The position numbers and the translations under genes are program-made. From Pinibacter aurantiacus (GTDB lineage: Bacteria > Bacteroidota > Bacteroidia > Chitinophagales > Chitinophagaceae), in the NCBI RefSeq assembly GCF_019130065.1, contig NZ_JAHSPG010000006.1, positions 124,001-188,000 of the forward strand: a stretch of 64,000 nt of DNA, read 5' to 3'. The notes below the pieces were generated by a model, which was not told the DNA's origin, did not search any database, and saw only the letters and a program-made list of their open reading frames with translations. Position 1 is the first letter of the stretch. Each line of letters opens with the position of its first letter. This document shows positions 1-8,475 of this stretch, in pieces.

Positions 1-289
1 GTTCGATGAGGAAATAGCGAAGCTGGGCTGCATTGTTTTCGCGATGCATCAGCAATACAAATCCAACGATTTTGTTTTCATGCTCACATATCCAAACCCT
101 GTCCATTGCAGGATCATAGCTGCTATAGAACTCATACAAACCGGCACCAACGTATGTTTCAAATGATATGCCGTAGTTGTATTCGGAGTGATATAATTCT
201 CCGTGCCTGTAGATCACGTAACCCAGGTCGCCGGGCATTAAGTCTGTCCTTATCGTGATGTCATCTAAAGTTGCGTTTATCTTATTCAT
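1..289 (-). CDS. GNAT family N-acetyltransferase (partial, C-terminus beyond window edge)
   Basis: The reverse strand reads from an ATG at 289 to the window edge with no stop (96 codons visible). The protein begins MNKINATLDDITIRTDLMPG and contains RVWICEHENKIVGFVLLMH, which resembles the N-terminal strand-helix and central beta strands of GNAT acetyltransferases, especially those paired with MarR regulators. The acetyl-CoA loop lies outside the window, so substrate and activity cannot be judged. Its ATG sits inside the last codons of the MarR gene (8-base overlap, ATGAATAA), so the two are almost certainly translated from one message. Confidence 0.75.
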   Translation of the reverse strand, partial: MNKINATLDDITIRTDLMPGDLGYVIYRHGELYHSEYNYGISFETYVGAGLYEFYSSYDPAMDRVWICEHENKIVGFVLLMHRENNAAQLRYFLIE

Positions 290-722
290 TTTGCAGGCTT
301 TTTTTAAGTAGTTTTTGTATTCCGGAAATTTTCTTTACCAGCTCGTCACACTCTTTATCGGATAGCTTTTCAAACAAGGTCGCAATCTGTTTTTCAGAAG
401 CTTTGTCCAACGTTTCAAACTCTTTTTTGCCCTTTGGTGTCAATTGTAACATAATGGCTCGTTTGTCAATACCCGAACTAACTTTATTGATCAGTTTGTT
501 TTTTTCAAATCCTTTGAGAATGCGACTCAGGTAGCTTTTGTCAATATCGATCTGCGCAATAATATCCGACGCCGTCATGCCACGATTGTGATACAGCTCA
601 AACATTATACGTACTTCCGGCAGTGAATAATTGCTATGTAAAATATGCCGGTCGAGCAAACCGATAATGTTTGTATAGAACCTGTTGAAGGCCCTGATTT
701 CCTGGATATGTTTTGCATTCAT
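282..722 (-). CDS. MarR family transcriptional regulator
   Basis: 146 residues from the ATG at 722. A longer frame to 755 opens only with TTG and would swallow the likely promoter, so the ATG is preferred. The winged-helix region lies at about residues 35-110: SDIIAQIDIDKSYLSRIL is the helix-turn-helix with recognition helix, and SSGIDKRAIMLQLTPKGK is the typical MarR wing with the D-x-R signature. It ends with a long helix for dimerisation. The overlapping downstream GNAT gene suggests a self-regulated MarR-acetyltransferase pair, an arrangement common in Bacteroidota. The ligand is unknown. Confidence 0.85.
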   Translation of the reverse strand: MNAKHIQEIRAFNRFYTNIIGLLDRHILHSNYSLPEVRIMFELYHNRGMTASDIIAQIDIDKSYLSRILKGFEKNKLINKVSSGIDKRAIMLQLTPKGKKEFETLDKASEKQIATLFEKLSDKECDELVKKISGIQKLLKKSLQNE

Positions 723-1022
723 GCCGTAAATATACGAAATAGTGGACAAAGTCAACTAAATTTGATTGAACGCTTAATGCAGAACGCTTAATGCTGAACA
801 CACACAGCACGTCATTTCAATAATGAATGTCGCACCTCTTAATTATTAATTATTAATTCGTTGTCGCCACATCTCTGTTTGCCCCAATTTCGATTCACCG
901 ACACAATCCTAACCTTCACCGAGGTGATTTTTTGCATGCTTACAAAGCGTATACTTTAAGGTGTTTTTTAGATCGCAGTTTTTTCATTTAAGAAATCTGC
1001 CTTATGATGAAACTATTTACCA
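723..1022. other. intergenic region with a short tandem duplication
   Basis: Between the divergent MarR and PKD-protein genes. A 13-14-base unit (GAACGCTTAATGC) is repeated in tandem at 68-81 past position 700 (768-781 and 782-795). It is followed by an AT-rich stretch of TTAATTATTAATTATTAATT type at about 839-860. No gene was seen. It must contain the promoter of the downstream secreted protein, but I could not pick a convincing one. Confidence 0.5.
727..755 (-). promoter_or_regulatory. candidate -33/-7 promoter of the MarR-GNAT pair
   Basis: On the reverse strand TTG (755-753) is followed after 18 bases by TATATTTA (734-727), close to the Bacteroidota consensus TTTG...TAnnTTTG. The ATG at 722 lies only 4 bases after the -7 element, so transcription from here would give a leaderless or nearly leaderless message. 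Pattern match only. Confidence 0.3.
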
Positions 1023-3737
1023 ATGAACGAAGGGATAAAGAGAATTGCTTTTATTGTATGTCTTTTAGTATGCTGCAGTGCAATGTTGAATGCCCAGGTT
1101 TGTTCAGGTAGCCTTGGCAGTCCAGTTGTAAATTTTGACTTTGGCACCGGAACCGGAAAAGGAGCGGCACTTGGAAACGCCTTTACTTCTTACGCTTACA
1201 CGGCGTCAGGGTTTCCCAACGATGGCTATTACACTATCACGAACTCAACAGCCGGTTTGCTCGGAAGTTGGTGGAGCACGTATGACCACGACTACCAGGT
1301 AACGGGTAAAACGAATGGCTATATGATGGTGGTAAATGCCAGCTTAAGCGTAACGGATTATTTTTTCAAGGATACCGTCAGCGGTTTATGCGCAGGCACC
1401 AGTTATCAATTTGCCGCATGGGTGTTGAACCTGTTTAACAATGGCAACACTGTTTATCCAAATCTTACTTTCAGCATCTACGACGCAGCCAGCGGCACAC
1501 TGCTGGGTACTTACAATACCGGAAACATTTTAGGGAGCACGTCCTCAGTTCAATGGAAACAATATGGCTTATGTTTTACTGCTACTACCAATTCCGTTAT
1601 ACTGAAGATAACAAACAATAAAGCGGGGGCCGCGCCGGGAAATGATTTGGCGCTTGATGATATTACGTTCAGTCCTTATGGAGGCACCATTACAGCAAAA
1701 ACAAGCGATGGCGCAAGTTCCAAGGATATTTGCCTTGGTGCTGCAAAATCGCTGAGTCTTGTTTCTACGTTTGCCTCTGCAACGGCAAACACAAAATATC
1801 AGTGGCAGTCGAGCACAGACAACGGAACTACCTGGATAGATATTTCAGGGGCAACTTCTTCAACATACACCACAACCGATATAAAAGGTGCAGGCACTTA
1901 CTTGTATAGGATCGCGACAGCAGAAGGTTCGAACATTAATTCAACAACATGCCGTGTCAATTCTGAGAATGTCACAATAAACGTAACAGGCTTTACAGGT
2001 GCGAGTTTACTGCCTTCGTACATCAATTGCGATAACTATAGCTTCAACTTTAAAAATGAAAGTGCAGCAACTGATGTAACAACATACACTTGGGCATTTG
2101 GCGATGGCAAAACCTCGTCAGCTGCCGCACCAACATATGCGTATACAGATACCGGCACTTATACATTAAAGCTAAAAGTTGCCAACTCAAATGGTTGTAG
2201 CGATTCAGCAAATGCTATTGTGAAAGTTTATCCCGGTTTTACGCCCGCCTTTTCAATAACAGGAAGTTGCTATTTGTCACCGTTTCAATTTGCCGACAAA
2301 ACGCTTGCGAAATATGGCAGCATTAATAGCTGGAGCTGGAATTTTGGAGATGGTGCCGTATTAAGTGATACATCGCATTTGCAAAATCCTTCTTACACAT
2401 TTTCATCAACAGGCAGTTACGCCGTTTCATTGAATGTTACGAGTTCGATGGGTTGTTCGGGCACCGCCACAAAAACAGTTGTTGCGTATAACAAACCGTC
2501 TATCCAACTGCCTTTCTCAGATACGCTAATTTGCAGCAACGATACGTTACCATTGCTGGTGCAAACTTCCGGGACAAATATCACGTGGTCTCCGGTTATC
2601 GATATGGTCGCTTCTACTGCGCATTCCACAACTGCCAGTGTCTATCCGCAAGATACAACAGTGTATACAGTTACAGTGCAGGAAAACGGATGTCTAGATA
2701 GTGCAAAGATCCAGGTAAATGTGTTGCCCTTCATTACTGTAAAATTCAATGCAGATACCGTATTGTGCAAAGGTGATATCATTGAGTTATCTCCGGTAAG
2801 TCAAGCTTTAAGTTACTTGTGGAGCGAGTCGCCGGCAGACAATTCACTGAATAGCTACACCATAAAAAATCCTTTGGCCTCGCCTGCTCAAACGACAACA
2901 TATTACCTGAAAGCAAATCTTGGTCATTGCCAGGATAATGCGCAAATGACTGTTTATGTTTCTCCTTATCCCACTGCAAACGCCGGGATGGATACTGCTA
3001 TTTGCTATGGCACTACAACACAATTATCGGGTGCCACAGATGCGCAATACTATGCATGGTCACCTGCTGCGAACTTAACGGGTGCAGGTACGCTCATTCC
3101 AGTAGCTGCGCCGCTGAGCACAACAAATTATTATCTTACAGTTCACGGTCTTGGCTATTGTCCCAAGCCTGTAATAGACACTGTAGTGGTAACTGTAATT
3201 CCTAAACTCGTTATCAATGCAGGTAACGACACGACGGTTGTGATAGATGAACCTTTGCAATTCAATGCGGCGGGAGGCGATATAACAAACGACGGCTACT
3301 CATGGACTCCCGCAACAGCATTAAGCGGCCGTTATATTTACAACCCGGTTGGCACTTACTCGAAAAACGATCCGGATTCCATTTTATACACCGTAACAGT
3401 TACGACGCCGCAAGGTTGCAGCGGCACCGATGATGTTTGGGTCAAGATCATGAAGATCAAACCGGACATTATAGTTCCATCAGGTTTTACGCCCAATAGC
3501 GACGGACAGAATGATGTGCTAAGGCCGCTGCCATTTGGGATCAAAGAGTTTAAATACTTCAGCGTGTATAATCGTTATGGTCAGCTGGTTTATAAAACAA
3601 ACAGAACAGGAGAGGGCTGGGACGGCACCATCCACGGGCAACCGCAACCAACCGGCGTGTTTGTATATGTGGCAGAAGGAATAGATTATTTGGGAAATAA
3701 AATTTTCCAAAAGGGCACGAGTGTTTTGGTGAGATAG
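1023..3737 (+). CDS. secreted PKD-domain protein with T9SS type B sorting domain
   Basis: 904 residues. An N-terminal signal peptide (hydrophobic IAFIVCLLVCCSAMLNAQ) is followed by a jelly-roll-like domain at about 25-215 that resembles carbohydrate- or ligand-binding modules. An Ig-like region (about 225-325) and two PKD repeats with the WxFGDG core (WAFGDG near 357, WNFGDG near 437) come next, then further Ig-like repeats. The last ~90 residues (VPSGFTPNSDGQNDVLRP ... VYNRYGQLVY ... GWDG) are the gliding-motility-associated/CHU_C type B sorting domain, which directs export by the type IX secretion system and surface attachment. No catalytic domain was recognised; adhesion or matrix binding is likely. 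Monocistronic by position. Confidence 0.85.
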   Translation: MNEGIKRIAFIVCLLVCCSAMLNAQVCSGSLGSPVVNFDFGTGTGKGAALGNAFTSYAYTASGFPNDGYYTITNSTAGLLGSWWSTYDHDYQVTGKTNGYMMVVNASLSVTDYFFKDTVSGLCAGTSYQFAAWVLNLFNNGNTVYPNLTFSIYDAASGTLLGTYNTGNILGSTSSVQWKQYGLCFTATTNSVILKITNNKAGAAPGNDLALDDITFSPYGGTITAKTSDGASSKDICLGAAKSLSLVSTFASATANTKYQWQSSTDNGTTWIDISGATSSTYTTTDIKGAGTYLYRIATAEGSNINSTTCRVNSENVTINVTGFTGASLLPSYINCDNYSFNFKNESAATDVTTYTWAFGDGKTSSAAAPTYAYTDTGTYTLKLKVANSNGCSDSANAIVKVYPGFTPAFSITGSCYLSPFQFADKTLAKYGSINSWSWNFGDGAVLSDTSHLQNPSYTFSSTGSYAVSLNVTSSMGCSGTATKTVVAYNKPSIQLPFSDTLICSNDTLPLLVQTSGTNITWSPVIDMVASTAHSTTASVYPQDTTVYTVTVQENGCLDSAKIQVNVLPFITVKFNADTVLCKGDIIELSPVSQALSYLWSESPADNSLNSYTIKNPLASPAQTTTYYLKANLGHCQDNAQMTVYVSPYPTANAGMDTAICYGTTTQLSGATDAQYYAWSPAANLTGAGTLIPVAAPLSTTNYYLTVHGLGYCPKPVIDTVVVTVIPKLVINAGNDTTVVIDEPLQFNAAGGDITNDGYSWTPATALSGRYIYNPVGTYSKNDPDSILYTVTVTTPQGCSGTDDVWVKIMKIKPDIIVPSGFTPNSDGQNDVLRPLPFGIKEFKYFSVYNRYGQLVYKTNRTGEGWDGTIHGQPQPTGVFVYVAEGIDYLGNKIFQKGTSVLVR

Positions 3738-3850
3738 TGGAAAAGTAAAAAGTAAAATATCAAAAGTAAAAAAGTGAACAACGCGACACGAAATGAAGCA
3801 CGCGTTCGCGGCGACTATTTTTTACTTTTGATTTTTTGCTTTTTACTTGC
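3738..3850. repeat. AAAAGTAAAA inverted-repeat element
   Basis: Low-complexity AAAGTAAAA units. A perfect 15-base inverted repeat has arms ATCAAAAGTAAAAAA at 3759-3773 and its complement at 3818-3832. It sits at the convergent junction between the PKD protein and the small lipoprotein and could end transcription from both sides. Related sequence recurs at 4381-4466 and 16739-16770. Confidence 0.6.
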
Positions 3851-4345
3851 CTAAGGCGCAGCTGTCCATTTGGAAACGTTGATGGCATGTTCATTTATTT
3901 GCGCCGGATCAAATATCTTGATTTTTCCATCCTTAGCCTCAACCTTTAGCGTAGCTTTTGTTGAAGTGCCATCCTGCTGTACTATGTAACCTTTGTAAAT
4001 AGAATACCCTTCTGTCAGATCCGAATTTAAGTTACAGTCGATGCTTTCTATTACGGTGTCAAAGTTGACTTTTTGCTGGGCAGAAGGAATTTCTGCGTGT
4101 AAAGAAATAATTTTTGTAGTTGGGTTAATTACAAGGTCAACATCGGCAGCTACTTCGTTCCCTTGCTCGGAAAGTTTATCGGCGTGATAAGTAATAGTCT
4201 GGCTGCATCTGTCATTCGTAACCGGTTGTGAATTGGATACTTTTTGTGGTTTGCTTTCCACCTTAGAAGACGGCTTACAAACAGAAAGCGTTGAAATAAT
4301 GGTGAATGATACAATGATCAGGGAAAATAATCTTCTTTGTGGCAT
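3851..4345 (-). CDS. small secreted/lipoprotein of unknown function
   Basis: 164 residues starting at ATG 4345. A short positively charged start (MPQRRL) precedes a hydrophobic segment ending in LSVC, so a lipobox cysteine near residue 23 is likely. The rest is a polar region with two more cysteines (RCSQ and SIDCNL) that could form a disulfide, and beta-rich sequence. I do not recognise the family. The gene is bracketed on both sides by copies of an AAAAGTAAAA repeat in inverted orientation, which is unusual for the window and may mean the whole unit moved as a cassette. Confidence 0.65.
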   Translation of the reverse strand: MPQRRLFSLIIVSFTIISTLSVCKPSSKVESKPQKVSNSQPVTNDRCSQTITYHADKLSEQGNEVAADVDLVINPTTKIISLHAEIPSAQQKVNFDTVIESIDCNLNSDLTEGYSIYKGYIVQQDGTSTKATLKVEAKDGKIKIFDPAQINEHAINVSKWTAAP

Positions 4346-4380
4346 GGTGGTTGAAATGGGTTATGGGATAAAGTTAGAAA

Positions 4381-4466
4381 ATCAAAAGTAAAAAGGAAAA
4401 AGTAAAAATAGTCGCTAAATGTGCATGATTCATTTAGATCCCGATGTTCGCCTTTTTACTTTTGAT
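4381..4466. repeat. AAAAGTAAAA inverted-repeat element, second copy
   Basis: A perfect 16-base inverted repeat: ATCAAAAGTAAAAAGG at 4381-4396 and its complement at 4451-4466. The sequence AAAAATAGTCGC (4404-4415) is the reverse complement of GCGACTATTTTT at 3811-3822 on the other side of the small lipoprotein gene. Confidence 0.6.
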
Positions 4467-4483
4467 TTTTTACTTTTGACTTA

Positions 4484-5518
4484 TCAGCAACTACCAACCA
4501 ACAACTTTTTTTCACTACCAGTACTGCACAACTGTTCCCTCCGCGGCCTTGCTCGCACAATATACAACCTGCCTGTGTTGCCATCTTTTGTCCATTCTAT
4601 GTCCATTGATTTTGCATAGTGGTCGTGTATGATGGATGCCCATTTCGCAAGTTGAATTATTTCCTCATCTGTTAATACATAGTTTGGAAATTCTGGAAGA
4701 ACGGGTTCTTCAGCATTCATTTCTCTGCCTTGTGCAGGCTTTTCTTTTTTTCTGCCGGATCGTTTTCTAAGGATGGGATTTTTCCCTTTTTCCAGTGCAG
4801 GTTTGAATACGAGGAAATGGTCAGGTGAGGTAATTTTGAGAATGTCTTTGCAAAATCCTTTTACAGCGCTTATGTCCAGCATGTCGCCGGAATCATCCAA
4901 TTCTATAATCATTCCGGAATAGCCACAACCGGATTGTACCATTTTTTGAACGCCTACGGAGAAGAATAACTTTGCGTGCGTAAAATGATTGTCCTCCCTG
5001 TATTTTATTGCGCGGTCGGTATAGAGCGATGCAAAACATTTTTTAATAGCATCGAGCAATGCATCTGCATCGTCAATATTTAGAAAGCTTTCATGGAGGC
5101 CCACGAAACTGGCGAGTGGAAGATTTTCCGCTGATGCACTGCTGCGGACCGCAACACTCACCTTGTTGCCTTCACTATTACACAGGTTATCATATGCCTC
5201 TCTTATCGCCACTATCATATAATAGGGAATAGTGCCCGCGAGGATCATAGATCTCGCTGAAATACCGATCTCCTCCAGGTTAGAAAAATTGTCACGATCC
5301 AGCTGACGCATGAGTTCGTGCAGGCGCTGGTGCAAAACATTAGCTGTTAGAAAATGTTCAAATGCGAAAGAAGTAACCGCAAATCCATCGGGAACATTTA
5401 TGCCAAGAGGAGAAAGCTTTGAATACATATCTCCAAGTATTGCATTCTTACCGCCTACAGAAATCACATCGCAGGCATTGATGTCACTGAATTTGCGGGT
5501 ATATGCACTGGTTACCAT
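4484..5518 (-). CDS. stand-alone PEP/pyruvate-binding (PPDK_N, ATP-grasp-like) domain protein
   Basis: 344 residues from ATG 5518; a longer frame to 5677 would overlap the upstream gene and is rejected. It aligns with only the first third of PEP synthase/PPDK: VGGKNAILGDM (Lys24), VAVRSSASAENLPLASF (Arg125), SVGVQKMVQSGCGYSGMI and MDIEWTKDGNTGRLYIVRARP (Glu308). The phosphohistidine and TIM-barrel domains are absent and no remnant of them lies downstream. Oddities: the usual G-L-G-E loop is replaced by SAVKGFCKDIL, and the conserved Gln of the LYIVQARP motif is Arg322. It may therefore bind nucleotide without catalysing phosphotransfer. It follows the tandem universal stress protein by 11 bases, so a linked stress or energy-sensing role is likely. 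Confidence 0.75.
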   Translation of the reverse strand: MVTSAYTRKFSDINACDVISVGGKNAILGDMYSKLSPLGINVPDGFAVTSFAFEHFLTANVLHQRLHELMRQLDRDNFSNLEEIGISARSMILAGTIPYYMIVAIREAYDNLCNSEGNKVSVAVRSSASAENLPLASFVGLHESFLNIDDADALLDAIKKCFASLYTDRAIKYREDNHFTHAKLFFSVGVQKMVQSGCGYSGMIIELDDSGDMLDISAVKGFCKDILKITSPDHFLVFKPALEKGKNPILRKRSGRKKEKPAQGREMNAEEPVLPEFPNYVLTDEEIIQLAKWASIIHDHYAKSMDIEWTKDGNTGRLYIVRARPRREQLCSTGSEKKLLVGSC

Positions 5519-5529
5519 TGATTTGTTTT

Positions 5530-6354
5530 TTAATGGACCGACATGACGGGTACATGTGTGTGAAGCACCAGGTTTTGGGAATGGCTGTGTCTGAACAGAT
5601 CTCGTAACAGATTGTATTTTTTGGGAATGACGATCATCAGGTCTATCTTGTTTTTTTCTGCAAATTCCGTCAGGCACTCTTCCACATGTTCACCGTGCAG
5701 AATGTGATATTTGGAGCATGTCCCTTTTAAAACGTTTTTCAACCATTCAAATTCTTTTTCATAACGCAGCGTATTCGAATCATGGTCATGTTTTGCAATA
5801 TGCACCACTTGCAGCTGCGCATGCAGGTCGTCCACCAGTGTTTTAATGTAGGTAAGCGGAATGGTTGACAGCACATCTTTGCAATCGCAGGCAAGCGCTA
5901 CTTTGCGAATGTTTGCGAATCTTACGGCAGGCGGCACAACAATAAGCGGCCACGCAAGTTGTCTTAATGCAGAGACAGCTTTTCCGGCAAACAGAAATCT
6001 CTCAAAGGCATTAGCGCTTTCTGCGCCGATGATTACGATGTATGGCTTAACAGCGTTGCAGTAATCATTTATTTCCGAAACAGCATCGCCAACGCGCAAA
6101 TGTGCTTCCACAGAAAGCAAGCCACCAGTTTCGTCTATAATGCTTTCTTTAAGTCTTGCGAGTTCGATCTCTGCGTCGGACTGCATTTCAATGAGGTCAA
6201 AAATAGGTGCCGGTACTTCGCTGAATGACAACGGTATTGAGGAGACATGCAGTATAGACAATTTCATTTGCAGAAATAGAGCGAGTTCTGTAGCGTAGTC
6301 AACTGCATTCTGGGAAATGAGTGTAAAGTCTGTTGTTACAACAATTGTTTTCAT
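5530..6354 (-). CDS. tandem-domain universal stress protein (UspA family)
   Basis: 274 residues, two UspA folds. The first is about 1-145, starting MKTIVVTTDFTLISQNAVDYA and ending IVIIGAESANAFERFLFAGKAVSALRQ...PLIVVPP. The second is about 150-274, with KVALACDCKDVLSTIP and a shortened end at VPVMSVH. In the first domain the G-x2-G-x9-G-(S/T) nucleotide loop is only partly kept (GAES...FAGKAVS). Cytoplasmic; such proteins typically respond to starvation, anaerobiosis or redox stress. It is first in an operon with the PPDK_N-domain gene. A perfect palindrome lies about 40 bases upstream of the start. Confidence 0.85.
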   Translation of the reverse strand: MKTIVVTTDFTLISQNAVDYATELALFLQMKLSILHVSSIPLSFSEVPAPIFDLIEMQSDAEIELARLKESIIDETGGLLSVEAHLRVGDAVSEINDYCNAVKPYIVIIGAESANAFERFLFAGKAVSALRQLAWPLIVVPPAVRFANIRKVALACDCKDVLSTIPLTYIKTLVDDLHAQLQVVHIAKHDHDSNTLRYEKEFEWLKNVLKGTCSKYHILHGEHVEECLTEFAEKNKIDLMIVIPKKYNLLRDLFRHSHSQNLVLHTHVPVMSVH

Positions 6355-6394
6355 ATGCTTTCCTTTTTCGATTACAAACGTTAGAGATATTCGC

Positions 6395-6410
6395 TACTTT
6401 GAACAAAGTA
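6395..6410. promoter_or_regulatory. palindromic candidate operator upstream of the universal stress protein
   Basis: TACTTTGAACAAAGTA is a perfect inverted repeat (7-base arms, 2-base spacer) 41 bases before the ATG of the stress protein. Its position fits an operator or core-promoter overlap; the binding factor is unknown. Confidence 0.3.
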
Positions 6411-6504
6411 TTTTGCATTCGGTTTCAACAATAGGGCCCGGAGGTTAAAGAAGGTTGTTGTTGAATACCAATACGAAAGTACCCACAGTAGCCACCGATT
6501 CAAA

Positions 6505-6516
6505 TGACAATTGTCA
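6505..6516. promoter_or_regulatory. TGACAATTGTCA palindrome in the divergent promoter region
   Basis: A perfect 12-base palindrome between the divergent stress-protein and GH39 genes. The half-site TGACAATT recurs upstream of other PUL operons in this window (26160-26176 in reverse, 43794-43802, 51724-51731), which hints at a shared regulator. Short motif in AT-rich DNA, so chance is possible. Confidence 0.25.
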
Positions 6517-6540
6517 CCGGAAAATATGATTTGAGGACAG

Positions 6541-6713
6541 AACGCAGATTTTCATGATTGTCATGATTGGTGATGATTTGAGATTTGAAACTGGGTCATT
6601 TGTTTGGGAGCTGGATGTAAGTTTGAAGTAGTAGAAAAAAATCGGAACAGAAATTTGATTTCGAAACTCAAATCTCAAATTGAATATTTTATCAAATCAT
6701 GAAAATCTGCGTT
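6541..6713. repeat. AACGCAGATTTTCATGAT palindromic element, copy 1
   Basis: Perfect 18-base terminal inverted repeats at 6541-6558 and 6696-6713, with an inner inverted repeat of GATTTGAGATTTGA type. A second copy with 29-base arms lies at 35567-35677. No coding capacity. Confidence 0.75.
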
Positions 6714-6792
6714 CCAGTCTCACTAAAATAAATGTCAATATCACAGTTAAAATGTTTATTTTGACATCGATCAACCTAATACTATCTCCTTA

Positions 6793-8454
6793 ATGAAACG
6801 ATTACTTTGCCTGCTGTTCCTTTATAATTCTGCATTTGCACAAACTGCCACAATTAAAGTGGACCTTCGTAAGGAACTCGGTGACATGAAGCCCGTGTGG
6901 GCCTGGTTTGGATATGATGAACCAAACTATACCTACATGAAAGATGGAAAAAAATTGCTTTCAGAAATTGCGGCGTTGAGTCCAGTACCGGTTTTTGTGC
7001 GAACCCATAATCTACTTACGAGTGGCAATGGTGAGGCTGCATTAAAATGGGGTTCTACAAATGTGTATACAGAAGACTCTTTAGGCCGGCCAATCTACCA
7101 TTGGAATATTGTAGACAGCATTTTTGATACCTACGTGCAAAGAGGAATGAAGCCTCTGGCACAAATTGGCTTTATGCCAGAAGCATTGTCTGTTAAGCCA
7201 CAACCATACCGGCATTACTGGAAGCCCGGCGATCCATACAAGGACATTATTACAGGCTGGGCCTATCCTCCAAAAGATTATCAAAAGTGGGCGGACCTTG
7301 TGTATGCATGGGTGACGCATTGCGTGGCACGCTACGGTCAAAAGGAAGTGGAGAGTTGGTATTGGGAACTGTGGAACGAACCCAACGGAGATTACTGGAA
7401 GGGTACAATGGATGAGTTTTTCAAGTTGTATGATTATACAGTAGACGCGTTTAAGAAAGCGTTGCCCAATGGAAAGATCGGTGGCATTAACGTTGCAGGC
7501 ACACGCGGTGCAGGCGCGCAAAAATGGCTCAATGCATTTGTGAAACATTGTTTCGAGGAAAAAAATTATGTTACGGGAAAAATAGGAACGCCGGTGGATG
7601 CAATATTGTTTCATGCAAAAGGATGGCCCCACCTTGTTAATGGCCGTGTCGTAATGGATATGAGCCCACAGTTGCGCGACATAGAAACCGGTTTCAAATT
7701 CGTTGCATCAGATCCGCGATTAAGGGATCTGCCCATCATCGTTGGTGAATCAGATCCTGAAGGATGCGCCGCTTGTGGAATGGCCACCAATCCGGAGAAT
7801 GCCTATCGCAACGGAACAATGTATTCAAGCTATACTGCAGCTTCATTTGCTCGTGAATATCTTTTGGCTGATCAATACAAGGTTAACTTTAAGGGAGCTG
7901 TTTCCTGGTCGTTTGAATTCGAGCACCAGCCGTGGTTTTATGGCTTTCGCGATCTTGCAACAAATGGAGTGGATAAGCCTGTGCTGAATGTGTTCAGGAT
8001 GTTTGGAAAGATGAAGGGCAAACGTGTTGCGGTAGAGTCAGCCCGCATGTATGACTTGCGAAAGATAGTAGATTCAAGTGTTCGCGGCTCAACTGATATT
8101 GGTGCGGTTGCAGCCGCAGATAAAAAAACAGCGGCCATTATGGTGTGGAATTATCACGATGTTGACAGTGCGGGTGATGGTGAACTTGTTAAAATTCTTG
8201 TTGACGGATTAGAAGGTAAACGTGTGGAAGTTTCTGAGTACAGAATTGACATTGAACACAGCAATTCTTACGAAGCGTGGAAAAAAATGGGTTCTCCTCA
8301 AAACCCTACGGCAGCTCAAATTGAAGAACTTCAAAAGGCGGGTCAATTGCAAAAAATGGACGATATTGTAATTGAAAAACAATTAAAATCGCCATTGGAA
8401 ACAAAGATCATTCTGCCTCGGCAGGGCGTATCTTTGATTTGCTTAAAATGGTGA
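6793..8454 (+). CDS. secreted GH39-like glycoside hydrolase (beta-xylosidase type)
   Basis: 553 residues with a signal peptide (LLCLLFLYNSAFAQ). The (beta/alpha)8 fold of clan GH-A is indicated by WELWNEPN, with acid/base Glu196 preceded by Asn, and by LPIIVGESDPEG, with the nucleophile candidate Glu319. WAWFGYDEPNYTYMKDGKKL near the start and the C-terminal beta-sandwich are as in GH39 xylosidases. It probably acts in the periplasm on xylose- or other pentose-containing side chains, but specificity within GH39 cannot be read from the sequence. It lies outside the nearby pectin locus and is transcribed alone. Start at ATG 6793 is supported by the signal peptide. Confidence 0.8.
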   Translation: MKRLLCLLFLYNSAFAQTATIKVDLRKELGDMKPVWAWFGYDEPNYTYMKDGKKLLSEIAALSPVPVFVRTHNLLTSGNGEAALKWGSTNVYTEDSLGRPIYHWNIVDSIFDTYVQRGMKPLAQIGFMPEALSVKPQPYRHYWKPGDPYKDIITGWAYPPKDYQKWADLVYAWVTHCVARYGQKEVESWYWELWNEPNGDYWKGTMDEFFKLYDYTVDAFKKALPNGKIGGINVAGTRGAGAQKWLNAFVKHCFEEKNYVTGKIGTPVDAILFHAKGWPHLVNGRVVMDMSPQLRDIETGFKFVASDPRLRDLPIIVGESDPEGCAACGMATNPENAYRNGTMYSSYTAASFAREYLLADQYKVNFKGAVSWSFEFEHQPWFYGFRDLATNGVDKPVLNVFRMFGKMKGKRVAVESARMYDLRKIVDSSVRGSTDIGAVAAADKKTAAIMVWNYHDVDSAGDGELVKILVDGLEGKRVEVSEYRIDIEHSNSYEAWKKMGSPQNPTAAQIEELQKAGQLQKMDDIVIEKQLKSPLETKIILPRQGVSLICLKW

Positions 8455-8475
8455 GAGTTTTAATTCCTGATTTCT

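Noticed and set aside
271-534. 87-residue plus-strand frame
   Set aside because: Antisense shadow of the MarR gene; Ser/Phe-rich composition typical of a reverse frame.
4419-4619. 66-residue plus-strand frame
   Set aside because: Begins inside the AAAAGTAAAA repeat and overlaps the 3' end of the PPDK_N gene in antisense.
5519-5677. N-terminal extension of the PPDK_N protein
   Set aside because: The extra 53 residues overlap the 3' end of the stress-protein gene in another frame and have no family similarity; ATG 5518 aligns with the family start.
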